Both the position numbers and the translations under genes were made by a program. A stretch of 64,000 nucleotides of DNA. It comes from JAKQDH01 sp029558835. Its GTDB lineage: Bacteria; Planctomycetota; Phycisphaerae; UBA1845. Where the stretch lies: the NCBI GenBank assembly GCA_035356615.1, contig DAOQSN010000031.1, forward strand, positions 4,605-68,604. The letters are read 5' to 3'. The notes under the pieces are model-generated. The model made no database searches. It was given only the letters and a program-made list of their open reading frames with translations, and was not told where the DNA came from. Below are positions 1 through 8,404 of the stretch, piece by piece (within the stretch, counting starts at the first letter, position 1; the number at the start of each line of letters is the position of its first letter).

Positions 1-33
1 GCGCGGGTCATAGGTGAGTTTCGCTGCAATCAC
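1..33 (-). CDS. DUF2283-like small protein, 5' end only (runs off the window)
   Basis: Only the first eleven codons are inside the window. Read from a GTG at 33 they give V/M-I-A-A-K-L-T-Y-D-P-R, which matches the usual opening of DUF2283 proteins (a short beta strand followed by Tyr-Asp-Pro). The GTG lies three bases after the stop codon of the DUF4258 gene, so the two would be translationally coupled. DUF2283 and DUF4258 genes are often paired, which supports the call. The GAGGAG just upstream is too close to the GTG to be an ideal ribosome site, so the exact start is uncertain. Its function is unknown. Confidence 0.4.
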   Translation of the reverse strand, partial: MIAAKLTYDPR

Positions 34-36
34 TCC

Positions 37-285
37 TCAGAAGAACCGCACGAGCACCGTGAGCACGAGCCCACCGCCTTCCGGGACGGCAATGACCTCC
101 ACCTGTTTTGTGGAGTGGGTCTTGCCGTGCCATGTGCCATTACAGGCGAAATTCCGGCGAAGCCCAGTTTGTCCGAACTTCGCCGGGAAACGTTCGCCCG
201 CCTGTACCGTAGCGATAACATCTTCCTCGCTGGCGCCGTGTTCCGCCAGGCGGGCCCGGGCGTGTGGGTGCAACCCGATCTTCAT
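37..285 (-). CDS. DUF4258 domain protein (82 aa)
   Basis: A small basic protein whose N-terminal half carries the DUF4258 pattern: H-x-R-A-R-L-x-E-H-G around residues 6-15, then S-E-E-D-V, and a central G-E-R-F-P-A-K-F-G followed by R-R-N-F. The family is small and uncharacterised. Members are often found beside DUF2283 or antitoxin-like genes, so a toxin-antitoxin-like role is possible but unproven. The ATG at 285 was chosen because a strong AGGAGG sits seven bases upstream; an upstream in-frame start would overlap the preceding gene and has no such site. It lies 37 bp after the restriction-modification gene, on the same strand. Confidence 0.75.
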   Translation of the reverse strand: MKIGLHPHARARLAEHGASEEDVIATVQAGERFPAKFGQTGLRRNFACNGTWHGKTHSTKQVEVIAVPEGGGLVLTVLVRFF

Positions 286-322
286 CTTGCCGCCTCCTGC
301 GCGGCTTCGCTCTCCTCGTCGC

Positions 323-3286
323 TCAAGGCTCAATGCAGTCCTCGGTGATCAGGTCGCTGGCGTCGCCATACGCTGAGGGGACGCCGGGGCCGGTAACAGG
401 TTCGCCCCGGTCGATCGCGCCGGCCGCGGCGAGGTTGAGATCGAGCAGTTGCCTGAGCATGTCCTTCTTCGGGTTGAACCCGTAGGCGTCGAGAACTGCA
501 GCATCGAGCGCGGCATGGGCGTCCTTGAGCAGGTTCCTGCCGGGCAGTTCGAGCGTGCGGTACAGGGCCCGTAGGCCGCCCTTCATTGTGGGCAGCACTT
601 TGGCTCGGATGCGCCGGACCCCACGCCCGGCGCCAGCGACCGCGCGGATCTGCTTCTTCCTGGGCGATTGCGGCCAGGGAAACGTGCTCCAGACCCTCTC
701 CCCGAAACGATAGTCAGATTTCAGCTTTGAACATAGGCAGCGGAACCAAACCCAGTGAGCGTCTGATTGGAGCACGCCGAATGAGTAGTCGTCAGCGTAT
801 GTGAAGACCTGGAGAAGGTTGCTCGGCCGGATCATCTTATCGATGAAGACGAACACCGCGCGCTTCGTCACCAGCGAACAGGCGAGATATCGGGGAAGCT
901 CGGCCAAGCGCGCCGTCAGCTCGGGCCGACCGAAGGACAATTGCCACCAGCGCTCGAGAAAGGCCCTGTGGTGGGATCGCTGCTTGCCAGAGGCGTCCTT
1001 GCCTTGCTCTGCCTTTCGCCTGCGGTCAGGTAACACCCTGGTCTTGACCCACTGGAAGGCCGCACTGTACCGCATGGCCTCAAGCTGATCGAGTTGACCG
1101 AAGTCGAGCACGAATCGCTCGGGCGACGCATCGCTGGTAGACAGAAACTCACGCCCGTTCAGGTACGGGAAGATGACCTTGCGGGAACTCTCGTCGCGGG
1201 CAATCAACGTCTTCGCCTCTGCTGCGGTCAGAAGAAAGGCCCTGTGCCCGAGCATCTGACCGTTGAATGATCGCTGTGGCTCGCAGTTGCACGCGAGGGT
1301 CCGAGCCACACTGGTGTCCACGGCGTCTGACAGGGCCGAGTTAATCCTCGCACACTTGCGCACGCTTAGTTCGTAACTCTTGGCGTGGAGCGCCTTGCCG
1401 CGCTTGCCGATGGTCTCCACCTTCGGGCGGGCCGTCTCATCTTCGCCCTGCACGTTTGCCAGGGCTTCATCAACCTTGGACCACAACCGCCGCGGCGACG
1501 GGACAAGCAGGGCGGCTTCGTGCTTCTTCTGCCCGTCGGTCTTCACCCAGTTGGCGATGGAGACGTGCACGTTGGACTCGCCGCTCCACGGCATGTTCTC
1601 CACCGCTTCGACGATGATCCCCGACTTGACTATATGGTCCAGCCCGCCCACGCGGCTCTGATTGTTACGCACGTTCTGCGTGCCGACCAAGCCCGCCCGG
1701 CCTGCAAACGGGTCTTGCGGCGTGCAGACCGGCAGGTGGTTGTGGGCCCTGCGGAACCAATAGACACAGTAATCGGCCATGCCGGGAACTTCGGGATACG
1801 CCTTCCGCACGGCGTTGACATAGTCCACACCGCGTTCGGGCTTGAGCCGCTTGGCCCCCAGGAACGGTGGGTTGCCGACGATGATGTCCGCCGCGGGCCA
1901 GTCGGCGCAGGTCCCGTCGGTGTTGATGAGTGCGTCCCTGCAAACGACGTTGGCATCCAGATTGTCCAACGGCAGCGTGCGTTCGGTCGTATGCAGCTCG
2001 TCACTGGCGAGTTTGGGAGCCAGGCTCAGCGTCACCTTGGCCAGCTCAACCGCGAAGGGGAGGATGTCTATCCCGAAGAACTGGTGAGGAGAGACGCCTC
2101 CCAGGGCCGTCTGCCCAGCAGCCTGACGCTTGGACAGCTCGTTCTCGCGTGTGAGGATCATCGCCTCCAGCCGGCGCATCTCCCGGTAGGCGATGTACAG
2201 GAAGTTCCCGCTGCCGCAGGCCGGATCGAGAACGCGGAGGCTCTGCAGGCGGGCACGGAGGCTATTGAGTTCCTTGAGGCTGTCTGCCCGCTCGATGGCG
2301 AGTGTGAACGGATCGACGATCGTGGGCTTGACGATCCTCATGATATCCGTGGGGCTGGTGTAGTGAGCCCCGAACGCATGGCGATCGTCCTCGTCCATCG
2401 AGTGCTGGAAGATCGTACCGAAGATGTCCGGTGAGACGTGGGCCCAGTTGTACGTGGCCGCCTCGCGCAGCAGCGCTCCCTCGCGGGTAGGGTCGATCTC
2501 GACCGCGGCGGATTGAGCGAAGATGCCGCCGTTGAAATAGGCCACGTCGCGGTAGCGCCCGCCGCGAGGGCCGTCGCGCTGATTCATGGCGAGGAAGAGC
2601 CCGTTCAACAGGTCGAAGGCCTTGGGTGGGTCGGTGCATTCCTGCAGCAACGCGGTGAAGAAGCTCCGGGGCAGCAGCCCGATGTCCTCGGAGAAGAAGC
2701 AGGCCAGGCACTGGAGTACGAAACGCTGGGCGACCTCCGCACCGACGGTATTCCTGACCTTGAGGTGCCTGTAGACGGCCGCGAGCTTGTCGGCTGCCTT
2801 GCGAGTGACCTCCTCCCGATCCACGCCGAAAACGGGCCGCTCGTTCGTAGGCCAGAAGAAGTTCAAGGGGCCGTAGCGGGCGGGCAGCTCCGCAAGTGCG
2901 ATCGTGTCGAGCGGTTCATTGATGTTGACGTCGAAGTCGTAGACACGGAACTCGTCGAAGTTGCAGAGAACGACGTAACGGGGCCTTCCGGGGACCAGCC
3001 GCACCCAGTAGTCGAAGGCCTGGCTCAGGTGCCGAGAAAGGTCCTCGCCTCGCTTCTTCATTTCGAGCAGGAGGTGGGGCCTCCAGACGAGGTCGGCGAA
3101 CGCGGTGCCCCCGCGGTCGTTCTGCACCCGCATCTCGAGCGTCGCCCCGGCCTCCTTGCAGCCGCGACGGGCGAACGCGCGGAACAGGCGGTCCACGAAG
3201 ACCTGGGCTTCGCCCTTCTCGTCCCCGCGCAGGGTGCTCGCGTAGGCGACAAACTCGGCAAGTTGTCTGGAGCGGTCGGCGTCCAT
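323..3286 (-). CDS. Single-chain type IIG/IIL restriction-modification enzyme (MmeI-like)
   Basis: A 987-aa protein that appears to combine DNA cleavage, adenine methylation and target recognition. The N-terminal nuclease shows a PD-(D/E)XK-type site: Asp near residue 65 in FADLVW and E-M-K-K near 75-78. A helical linker with the FGAHYTS motif (about 305) leads to the methyltransferase, with SAM-binding motif I DPACGSGNF at about 354 and catalytic motif NPPF at about 472, the gamma-class N6-adenine type. The C-terminal third (PYLNGREFLSTS, WW-x-F-x-R-P) resembles MmeI-type target recognition domains. Such enzymes need no separate methylase or specificity gene, and none is seen here. ATG 3286 was preferred to an in-frame TTG at 3337; neither has a clear ribosome site. 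The DUF4258 gene follows. Confidence 0.85.
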   Translation of the reverse strand: MDADRSRQLAEFVAYASTLRGDEKGEAQVFVDRLFRAFARRGCKEAGATLEMRVQNDRGGTAFADLVWRPHLLLEMKKRGEDLSRHLSQAFDYWVRLVPGRPRYVVLCNFDEFRVYDFDVNINEPLDTIALAELPARYGPLNFFWPTNERPVFGVDREEVTRKAADKLAAVYRHLKVRNTVGAEVAQRFVLQCLACFFSEDIGLLPRSFFTALLQECTDPPKAFDLLNGLFLAMNQRDGPRGGRYRDVAYFNGGIFAQSAAVEIDPTREGALLREAATYNWAHVSPDIFGTIFQHSMDEDDRHAFGAHYTSPTDIMRIVKPTIVDPFTLAIERADSLKELNSLRARLQSLRVLDPACGSGNFLYIAYREMRRLEAMILTRENELSKRQAAGQTALGGVSPHQFFGIDILPFAVELAKVTLSLAPKLASDELHTTERTLPLDNLDANVVCRDALINTDGTCADWPAADIIVGNPPFLGAKRLKPERGVDYVNAVRKAYPEVPGMADYCVYWFRRAHNHLPVCTPQDPFAGRAGLVGTQNVRNNQSRVGGLDHIVKSGIIVEAVENMPWSGESNVHVSIANWVKTDGQKKHEAALLVPSPRRLWSKVDEALANVQGEDETARPKVETIGKRGKALHAKSYELSVRKCARINSALSDAVDTSVARTLACNCEPQRSFNGQMLGHRAFLLTAAEAKTLIARDESSRKVIFPYLNGREFLSTSDASPERFVLDFGQLDQLEAMRYSAAFQWVKTRVLPDRRRKAEQGKDASGKQRSHHRAFLERWWQLSFGRPELTARLAELPRYLACSLVTKRAVFVFIDKMIRPSNLLQVFTYADDYSFGVLQSDAHWVWFRCLCSKLKSDYRFGERVWSTFPWPQSPRKKQIRAVAGAGRGVRRIRAKVLPTMKGGLRALYRTLELPGRNLLKDAHAALDAAVLDAYGFNPKKDMLRQLLDLNLAAAGAIDRGEPVTGPGVPSAYGDASDLITEDCIEP

Positions 3287-3378
3287 ACGCGGGTGAAGAG
3301 TAGCCGAAAGCCGACGCGGCGTAAATGCCACGCTCAACCGGACTCCTGCGTCAGTCGCCGGGCAACCCCACGCCGGCC

Positions 3379-3410
3379 GTCGGGTGCCATGCCCGCGCGC
3401 AGCGTGAGCA
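3379..3410. repeat. Dispersed 32-bp repeat, copy A
   Basis: It starts GTCGGGTGCCATGC and ends GCGCAGCGTGAGCA. A copy with four differences lies at 56497-56528, and an inverted 29-bp copy with about two differences at 60327-60355. All three are intergenic. Confidence 0.6.
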
Positions 3411-3562
3411 GGTGGGGTGGGCAGACTGCTTGCCTTTGGCTCGGCCAGGCCTTCCGGTTCCTGGGCGACCTGTCTGAACCGCGAGCGTTAGCGAGCGGCG
3501 TCGAGTGCGGCGTGCGTCACGCACACCGGACCCCGTCCCGCCCGCACGGGCATCGCGTCTGG

Positions 3563-3624
3563 GGCACGGGCGTCCCGCCCGTGTGACCGCCCACGCAACC
3601 GTTCACGGGCGAGACGCCCGTGCC
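3563..3624. repeat. REP-like hairpin doublet between genes
   Basis: Two perfect 8-bp hairpins face each other: CACGGGCG/CGCCCGTG at 3565-3583 (loop TCC) and CACGGGCG/CGCCCGTG at 3604-3622 (loop AGA). The outer halves are inverted copies (GGCACGGGCGTC and GACGCCCGTGCC). This is the architecture of paired REP/BIME sequences. It occupies the 347-bp space between the GT-C gene and the restriction-modification gene, where I see no coding sequence. Confidence 0.65.
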
Positions 3625-3684
3625 ACGATGTGTGCCGTGTTGAGGCGTCTGCCTCCCGCCGGTGTTCGTCAATGCAGGCCGCCG

Positions 3685-5355
3685 TCACGGCGCCAACTCG
3701 TAGTTCAACGCGCGAATAACCTCCACCGGTGGATCAGGCAGGACGAAATAGTGTCCGCGAATCGTGTATACCGGCATGGCTGGGAAGCCCTGCCGCTCCA
3801 GATGGACCGCCAGCGTCTCCCATTCCGTAATCCTGCCGACCAGCGCTACCCGCTCGCCGGCAAAGAGGGCGGCATCCACCGCCCGCGGCAGGCCGGGCAC
3901 GCGCTCATCCAGCTTCTGCCAGCGCGCCACAATCTGCTCTCTACTGACGAACATCAGGGTCCATTGCAGCGTGGAGCCGGTGCTGTAGACGTGCCGGTAG
4001 CCACGCGTCACCAGACCGTCTGCCAAATCCTTCAATGCCTGCATGTTCGTCACGTCCGGCACCGGGACGGAACCGGCGTAGGAGAGCTTCCGCAACTCCT
4101 GGAACGAAAGGGCGCCGAAAACCACGAACGCCAGCAGGCAGACTCCCGCTGCCCCGCGTCGCAGCGGGCCCGGAAAGGCCTTTGTCTCTCGGATGGAGGC
4201 GGGACGGCGCATGCAAGATCCGTTACCTTCTACCCTCACCCCGACCCTCTCCCTGGGAGGGAGAGGGGGCATGCAGGTTGCTCTTTGAACGTCTCGACGC
4301 AGGCAGCGCCCGACAACTATGGAAACCGGTACGACGGCCAGGCCCGCCAGCGGCAACAGGTAGCGAAAAGCGTACCAGTTAATCGTGACGGCCAGGTTGG
4401 TCGCCAGCACCGCCAGGAGCCCCACGGCCACCACCCGCGCCAGGCCGCGCGCCGTGACCCCGCGCGGCCGACGGACGAGCAGGACCAGGGCGAAGACGAC
4501 TGCTATCGCCCACAAGGTCGCCGCCGTGATTGTGAAGACGCCGGCCGGCAGGCGTTCATAGTAATAGTAGGCGCCGCTCAGGTTCACCCAGGCACGGTAG
4601 GGAATGTAAGGCAGAGCGTGCAGCCCGGCCGGGGCCGCGAACACCGGCGGGGCCCACGAGGCAAGCTGACGCTGCGCCAGCACGAACAGAACCCCGGCCA
4701 CTGGAACCAAGGCGCCCGCGACCAACGCCACCTCACCCGCGCGCCGGCGTCGATAAAGCAGCCAGCACACGAGCGGTGCCACGGCCAGCAGCCACCCCGG
4801 ATGACAGAAGTAACAGACGGCCGTGACGGCGCCCAACAGGGCGCAACTGATCGGCAGCGTCCGCCGCTCGTAATAGATGCGTGCGGCAATCAGCCACGCC
4901 AGCGAGGTAAGGGCAAAGCCAGTGACGTAGCCCCCGCGCGCCTTGGTCGACCAGATGGCCCAGGCCGGCGCCAGGGCGACCAGGATGGCCGCGATGCAGG
5001 CGGCCCGCGTCCCCACCCAACGCCGCATCGCCAGGACCATGAGCAGCCAGCCGCCTGTCCAGAGCACCACCGTTGCCGCTTTGAGGGCGGCCACCGATAC
5101 TCCAAACAGTTTGAAGAACGCAGCCGCGATCCCCGCCTCGATCAAGGAGAACCCGTACCGTTGCCCCCAGAAGAAGACAGGAATCTCGCCGCGTTCCACC
5201 CAGTGCTTCGCCATCAACCCCACGACGCACTCGTCCCCATCCGGCGCCCCGCTCTCCCCCGCAATCAGCGCCCAACGGGTCAATACAATGAGCCCGACGC
5301 CCAGACCGACAAAGGCGGGGAAGATCAGGCGGTGGCTGAAACCGGGAGACTTCAC
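3685..5355 (-). CDS. GT-C fold membrane glycosyltransferase (ArnT/PMT-like)
   Basis: A 556-aa polytopic membrane protein with about ten hydrophobic segments between residues 10 and 410. The first periplasmic loop has P-D-G-D-E-C (about 38-43), the acidic signature that binds lipid-phosphate sugar donors in GT-39/ArnT-like enzymes. It probably transfers a sugar from a polyprenyl phosphate outside the membrane; the acceptor is unknown. It starts with GTG 5355 and follows the beta-helix lipoprotein gene by 76 bp on the same strand, suggesting an operon. An insertion of about 20 codons (around 4209-4275), derived from a palindromic repeat, lies between the last membrane helices and encodes P-L-P-P-R-E-R-V-G-V-R-V. 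The reading frame stays open through it. Confidence 0.75.
   Translation of the reverse strand: MKSPGFSHRLIFPAFVGLGVGLIVLTRWALIAGESGAPDGDECVVGLMAKHWVERGEIPVFFWGQRYGFSLIEAGIAAAFFKLFGVSVAALKAATVVLWTGGWLLMVLAMRRWVGTRAACIAAILVALAPAWAIWSTKARGGYVTGFALTSLAWLIAARIYYERRTLPISCALLGAVTAVCYFCHPGWLLAVAPLVCWLLYRRRRAGEVALVAGALVPVAGVLFVLAQRQLASWAPPVFAAPAGLHALPYIPYRAWVNLSGAYYYYERLPAGVFTITAATLWAIAVVFALVLLVRRPRGVTARGLARVVAVGLLAVLATNLAVTINWYAFRYLLPLAGLAVVPVSIVVGRCLRRDVQRATCMPPLPPRERVGVRVEGNGSCMRRPASIRETKAFPGPLRRGAAGVCLLAFVVFGALSFQELRKLSYAGSVPVPDVTNMQALKDLADGLVTRGYRHVYSTGSTLQWTLMFVSREQIVARWQKLDERVPGLPRAVDAALFAGERVALVGRITEWETLAVHLERQGFPAMPVYTIRGHYFVLPDPPVEVIRALNYELAP
4209..4275. repeat. In-frame insertion of a CCCTCTCC palindrome flanked by a 7-bp direct repeat
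   Basis: GCATGCA occurs at 4209-4215 and again at 4269-4275, exactly 60 bp apart. Between them lies the palindrome CCCTCTCCCT/AGGGAGAGGG (4245-4267). Sixty bases is twenty codons, so the host gene keeps its frame, and both copies of the direct repeat encode Cys-Met. This looks like an element insertion with target duplication. Related palindromes are at 14374, 37181, 56625, 56693 and 60414. Confidence 0.7.
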
Positions 5356-5431
5356 GCGGAGGCTCTACAGTATTCGGTGAGCATCGGGTGCACATTGTGC
5401 CATTGCCGGGTGCCGGTACATCCGGCTGGTG

Positions 5432-7789
5432 TCAGGGCGTGCCCTCGTTCGGTGGTTCCAGGGTCAGCGCCAGCCACGCGTAGCCGTCGATCTCGAAGTG
5501 CTCGACGCGCAGGTCGTGCGGACCGGCGGCGAGCTCGACGACCGCCTCGTCCGGCGTCGGGCCGTGCCACGTCCAGTTGCTCAGTGCTTCGTGGCCGTCC
5601 ACGAACACCCGGATGCCGTCGTCGGACACCGTGCGGATGCGCCACTTGCCGGCCGGCAGCGTGACGTGCGTGGTGGCCACCGTGGCAAAGTGATCGCCGG
5701 GCACGTTCGGCGTCGGCCGGCCTCCGCGCCACGCGAAATCGAGCGCGGGAACCGCGAGCCGGTCAACGGGCTCCTGCTCGATGATACGCTGCCAGTTGTC
5801 GGCACTGCCGCGCGGGTCCACGTCGGGCGACCACGTGTAGAAGCTCACGTTCCACTGCGTATTCAGGAGCATCCCCCGGGCAGTTGCGCGGCCATCGCCG
5901 GTGGCAAAATCCACGGCGAACGGTACCGCCCCCGTCGCGGTGGTCTCGACCACGAGCGCGGCCGGCAACGGGCCCGACGTCGGCGATACCATCACGTCAC
6001 CATGCGCATCCGTGATCTCGAACTCACCTTCGGGCCCCAGCAGATGGAACTTCGCCGATGGCCCGCCGCTGATCCACGCGGGCGACACGCGCAGTTCGCT
6101 GAAGTCATACGGTCCCCACTCGGTCATCACGATGTTCTGCCGCCCGGCCAGGCGGGCCCGCGCCCCGACAAGGCGGGTCTCGCCACATACCGGATACTGG
6201 TGCGCCTGCCACAGCTCCGGCGTCTCCTCTCCTTCGACCTCGGCCCGGACGACGGGCTCGGCCCCGGCGGTCGCGTCGATCTCGCGCGGGACATCATGGA
6301 ACTTGTTGCCGGCCAGCACCGTGTTCGCGCACTCCCGCAGGTGCACGGCCAGCTTGTCGCCTCGGAAGATGTTCAGCGCGATGAAGTTGTCCGTCGAGCC
6401 CTGATGATTGGCCAGCGCCCAGGGCAACTTGAGCAGGTTGCCGTCATCGTCCGACCACAGGTGGATGCCGCAGGCGTTGTCGCGGAACGTGTTGGCAAGC
6501 ACGCGGTTACCCCGGCCGTGCTCGATGTTGATACCCCCGCGCTCGAGCCCGTAGCCGGCCTCCCCGTTGCCCTCGAAGATGTTGCCCAGGACCAAAGTGT
6601 CCTGCGAATACCCTCCCCACAGGCCGCAGATCGCGTTGCCGATCAAACGGTTCTCGATGATGCGGTTGTCGAAGCTGAACGTAAGTTCAAGGCCATGAGC
6701 GGCCGCGTGGGAGAGATCGTTGCGGATGAAGAGATTGCCGTTGTTGCCGCGGCGACGGGCGGCCTCCATCACGGCCGCGGGGACCGTAATCAGATCGTCC
6801 ACGTTCTCCCGCCCGGTTTCCGCGCGCAGGCGTTGACGCTCGGCATCCATCCAGGCTTCGCCGAGGGCTTCCCGCCCGGCGAAGGCGAAGATGCCGTCCC
6901 CGCCGTGCGTGACGGAGTTCTCGGCGATGATGTTGTTGCAGCACTGCTCGAACATGAGGATGCCGGCGGAGTCCTGCCCGCGGTTGTAGAGGCCGTGGCT
7001 GTAGCCGCGGACGCAGAAATCAAAGGCGTTCCGCGTGATGACGTTGTGACTGGAACGCCACATCGCCAGGCCCCACCCGGAAAGAAACGAGCAGTCATTA
7101 CCGTAGATGCGGGCGTCACTGACCCGGTCGAGGACGATACCGTTCTGCGTGTGCCGGGCCCGGCAGTTGCGAACGGTCGCGCCGTCGCAGTCGAGCAGGT
7201 AGATGCCGGCGCCGTAGCGCATCCACTCGTGGTCGTCGTTGTGATGGGGGTAGAGCCAGTCGGCTCCGTCTTCCCGCTCGATCGTGCTCCCCAGACGCTG
7301 GGCGTAGTTGTCGGACACGTCGCACCCGGTAATGGTGAGTCCCGTGGCTCCCTCGGCGTAGATGCCGACCTGGTAGCCGCGTACGTTTGCGTTGCGCAGC
7401 GTGACGTTCCGCCCGCGAACCACGATGCCCTTGCCGGCGTACCGATCAGGGCTGCGTCCATCGGGCGCACCGTTGAGCGTGGCACCCTGGAAGTCCACGG
7501 TGATGTCATCCGCGCCGAGGATGACCGCCCCGGCGTCGTTGCCATCGGGCAGGTCGTACACGCGTGGCTTCACCCGGGTGGTGGTCGCGATGTGGAGCGG
7601 GCCGTCGGCAGGTGGGGCTAGTTCCACCGCGGCGCCCCGCAGTCGGCGCAGGCCGGGGGTGCACGCCGTTGCCAGCAGCAGCAGACCGAGCACGCCCGCG
7701 CTCACGGTCACGGCGGTGATCCGCAAGCCGCGACGGCGTCGGCGGCCTGGGAAGTTCGTGGGTCGGGTGCCACACGCGTTCTGGTGCAT
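5432..7789 (-). CDS. Beta-helix (NosD/PbH1-type) lipoprotein with C-terminal PA14-like domain
   Basis: A 785-aa exported protein. Residues 16-43 are an arginine-rich start, a hydrophobic stretch and a lipobox ending L-A-T-A-C, so it is probably anchored at Cys43. Residues about 100-500 are parallel beta-helix repeats of the type N-x-I-x-x-N-x-x-x-G, as in periplasmic copper-binding NosD, pectate lyases and carbohydrate-binding proteins. The last ~95 residues (S-D-D-G-I-R-V-F-V-D-G, then L-R-V-E-H-F-E-I-D-G) form a PA14-like carbohydrate-binding domain. The likely role is binding or remodelling a polysaccharide at the cell surface; no catalytic site is evident. The ATG at 7789 has GGAGA about nine bases upstream. 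Confidence 0.75.
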   Translation of the reverse strand: MHQNACGTRPTNFPGRRRRRGLRITAVTVSAGVLGLLLLATACTPGLRRLRGAAVELAPPADGPLHIATTTRVKPRVYDLPDGNDAGAVILGADDITVDFQGATLNGAPDGRSPDRYAGKGIVVRGRNVTLRNANVRGYQVGIYAEGATGLTITGCDVSDNYAQRLGSTIEREDGADWLYPHHNDDHEWMRYGAGIYLLDCDGATVRNCRARHTQNGIVLDRVSDARIYGNDCSFLSGWGLAMWRSSHNVITRNAFDFCVRGYSHGLYNRGQDSAGILMFEQCCNNIIAENSVTHGGDGIFAFAGREALGEAWMDAERQRLRAETGRENVDDLITVPAAVMEAARRRGNNGNLFIRNDLSHAAAHGLELTFSFDNRIIENRLIGNAICGLWGGYSQDTLVLGNIFEGNGEAGYGLERGGINIEHGRGNRVLANTFRDNACGIHLWSDDDGNLLKLPWALANHQGSTDNFIALNIFRGDKLAVHLRECANTVLAGNKFHDVPREIDATAGAEPVVRAEVEGEETPELWQAHQYPVCGETRLVGARARLAGRQNIVMTEWGPYDFSELRVSPAWISGGPSAKFHLLGPEGEFEITDAHGDVMVSPTSGPLPAALVVETTATGAVPFAVDFATGDGRATARGMLLNTQWNVSFYTWSPDVDPRGSADNWQRIIEQEPVDRLAVPALDFAWRGGRPTPNVPGDHFATVATTHVTLPAGKWRIRTVSDDGIRVFVDGHEALSNWTWHGPTPDEAVVELAAGPHDLRVEHFEIDGYAWLALTLEPPNEGTP

Positions 7790-8062
7790 CGCAGGTTCTC
7801 CGGAGCCAACCGGGATGCCGACCCGCCCCGGTGCGTCGGTTCAGGGTTTCCGCAGGCGGCGGATGGAGAGGGGGCACCCCTCTTGAATAACGCGCAAACG
7901 TGTTCGCTGAGATTCTAACTCGGGGCGCGCTCCCTGCCCACGCGGGTAGGACATACGCCGGGCGCGCACGGCCACGCTCCAGGCGAGGCTGGCTGCGGCT
8001 ACCGCGCTAGAGTGCACAGCTAGTGCAAATGCACACACGGAAGGGGGTCTGGGGACGGGAGA

Positions 8063-8134
8063 AGCCGACGGAGGGATTCGAACCCTCAACCTCAGCTTTA
8101 CGAAAGCCGTGCTCTACCGTTGAGCTACGTCGGC
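8063..8134 (-). tRNA. tRNA-Thr (anticodon CGT)
   Basis: Read on the minus strand, the 72-nt cloverleaf is complete. The acceptor stem is GCCGACG/CGTCGGC (8134-8128 with 8070-8064), the D stem GCTC/GAGC, and the anticodon stem CGGCT/AGCTG with loop TTCGTAA. The variable region is AGGTT, and the T stem is GAGGG/CCCTC with loop TTCGAAT. The anticodon CGT reads the threonine codon ACG. CCA is not encoded. It separates the minus-strand block on the left from the plus-strand glycan cluster on the right. Confidence 0.95.
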
Positions 8135-8404
8135 GGTGGTCCCTGCGGCATCGGCAGGGATTCACCTACGGATGAGTCTTGTACGCGAGAACGTGGTCCA
8201 AAGTCAACGGGCTGACGCGCCAAGACGAGCCACGGCGTGGCGACGCGGCGGGGGGAGGGGAACCGGATGCTGCATTTGCGCCAACATGTTGCGGGGTGTT
8301 CGCGGAACCGATAACTAGATGCGACGCCGCAGGTGCGGCACCCGTACGACGGGCGGGCTTCCTTGGGGGGCGGCTCCCAGGGCGACGCCCCGTAGAACCG
8401 GTGT

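Noticed and set aside
2438..3586. A long open frame antisense to the restriction-modification gene.
   Set aside because: It lies opposite strongly conserved motifs (DPACGSGNF, NPPF are on the other strand further along) and has no domain; it is a by-product of high GC.
5429..7621. Long open frame antisense to the beta-helix lipoprotein.
   Set aside because: The sense strand has a signal peptide, lipobox and repeats; the antisense frame is Val/Arg/Gly-rich with no motif.
8063..8134. tRNA 3' end as a phage attachment site.
   Set aside because: No second copy of the tRNA 3' segment and no integrase were found in the window.
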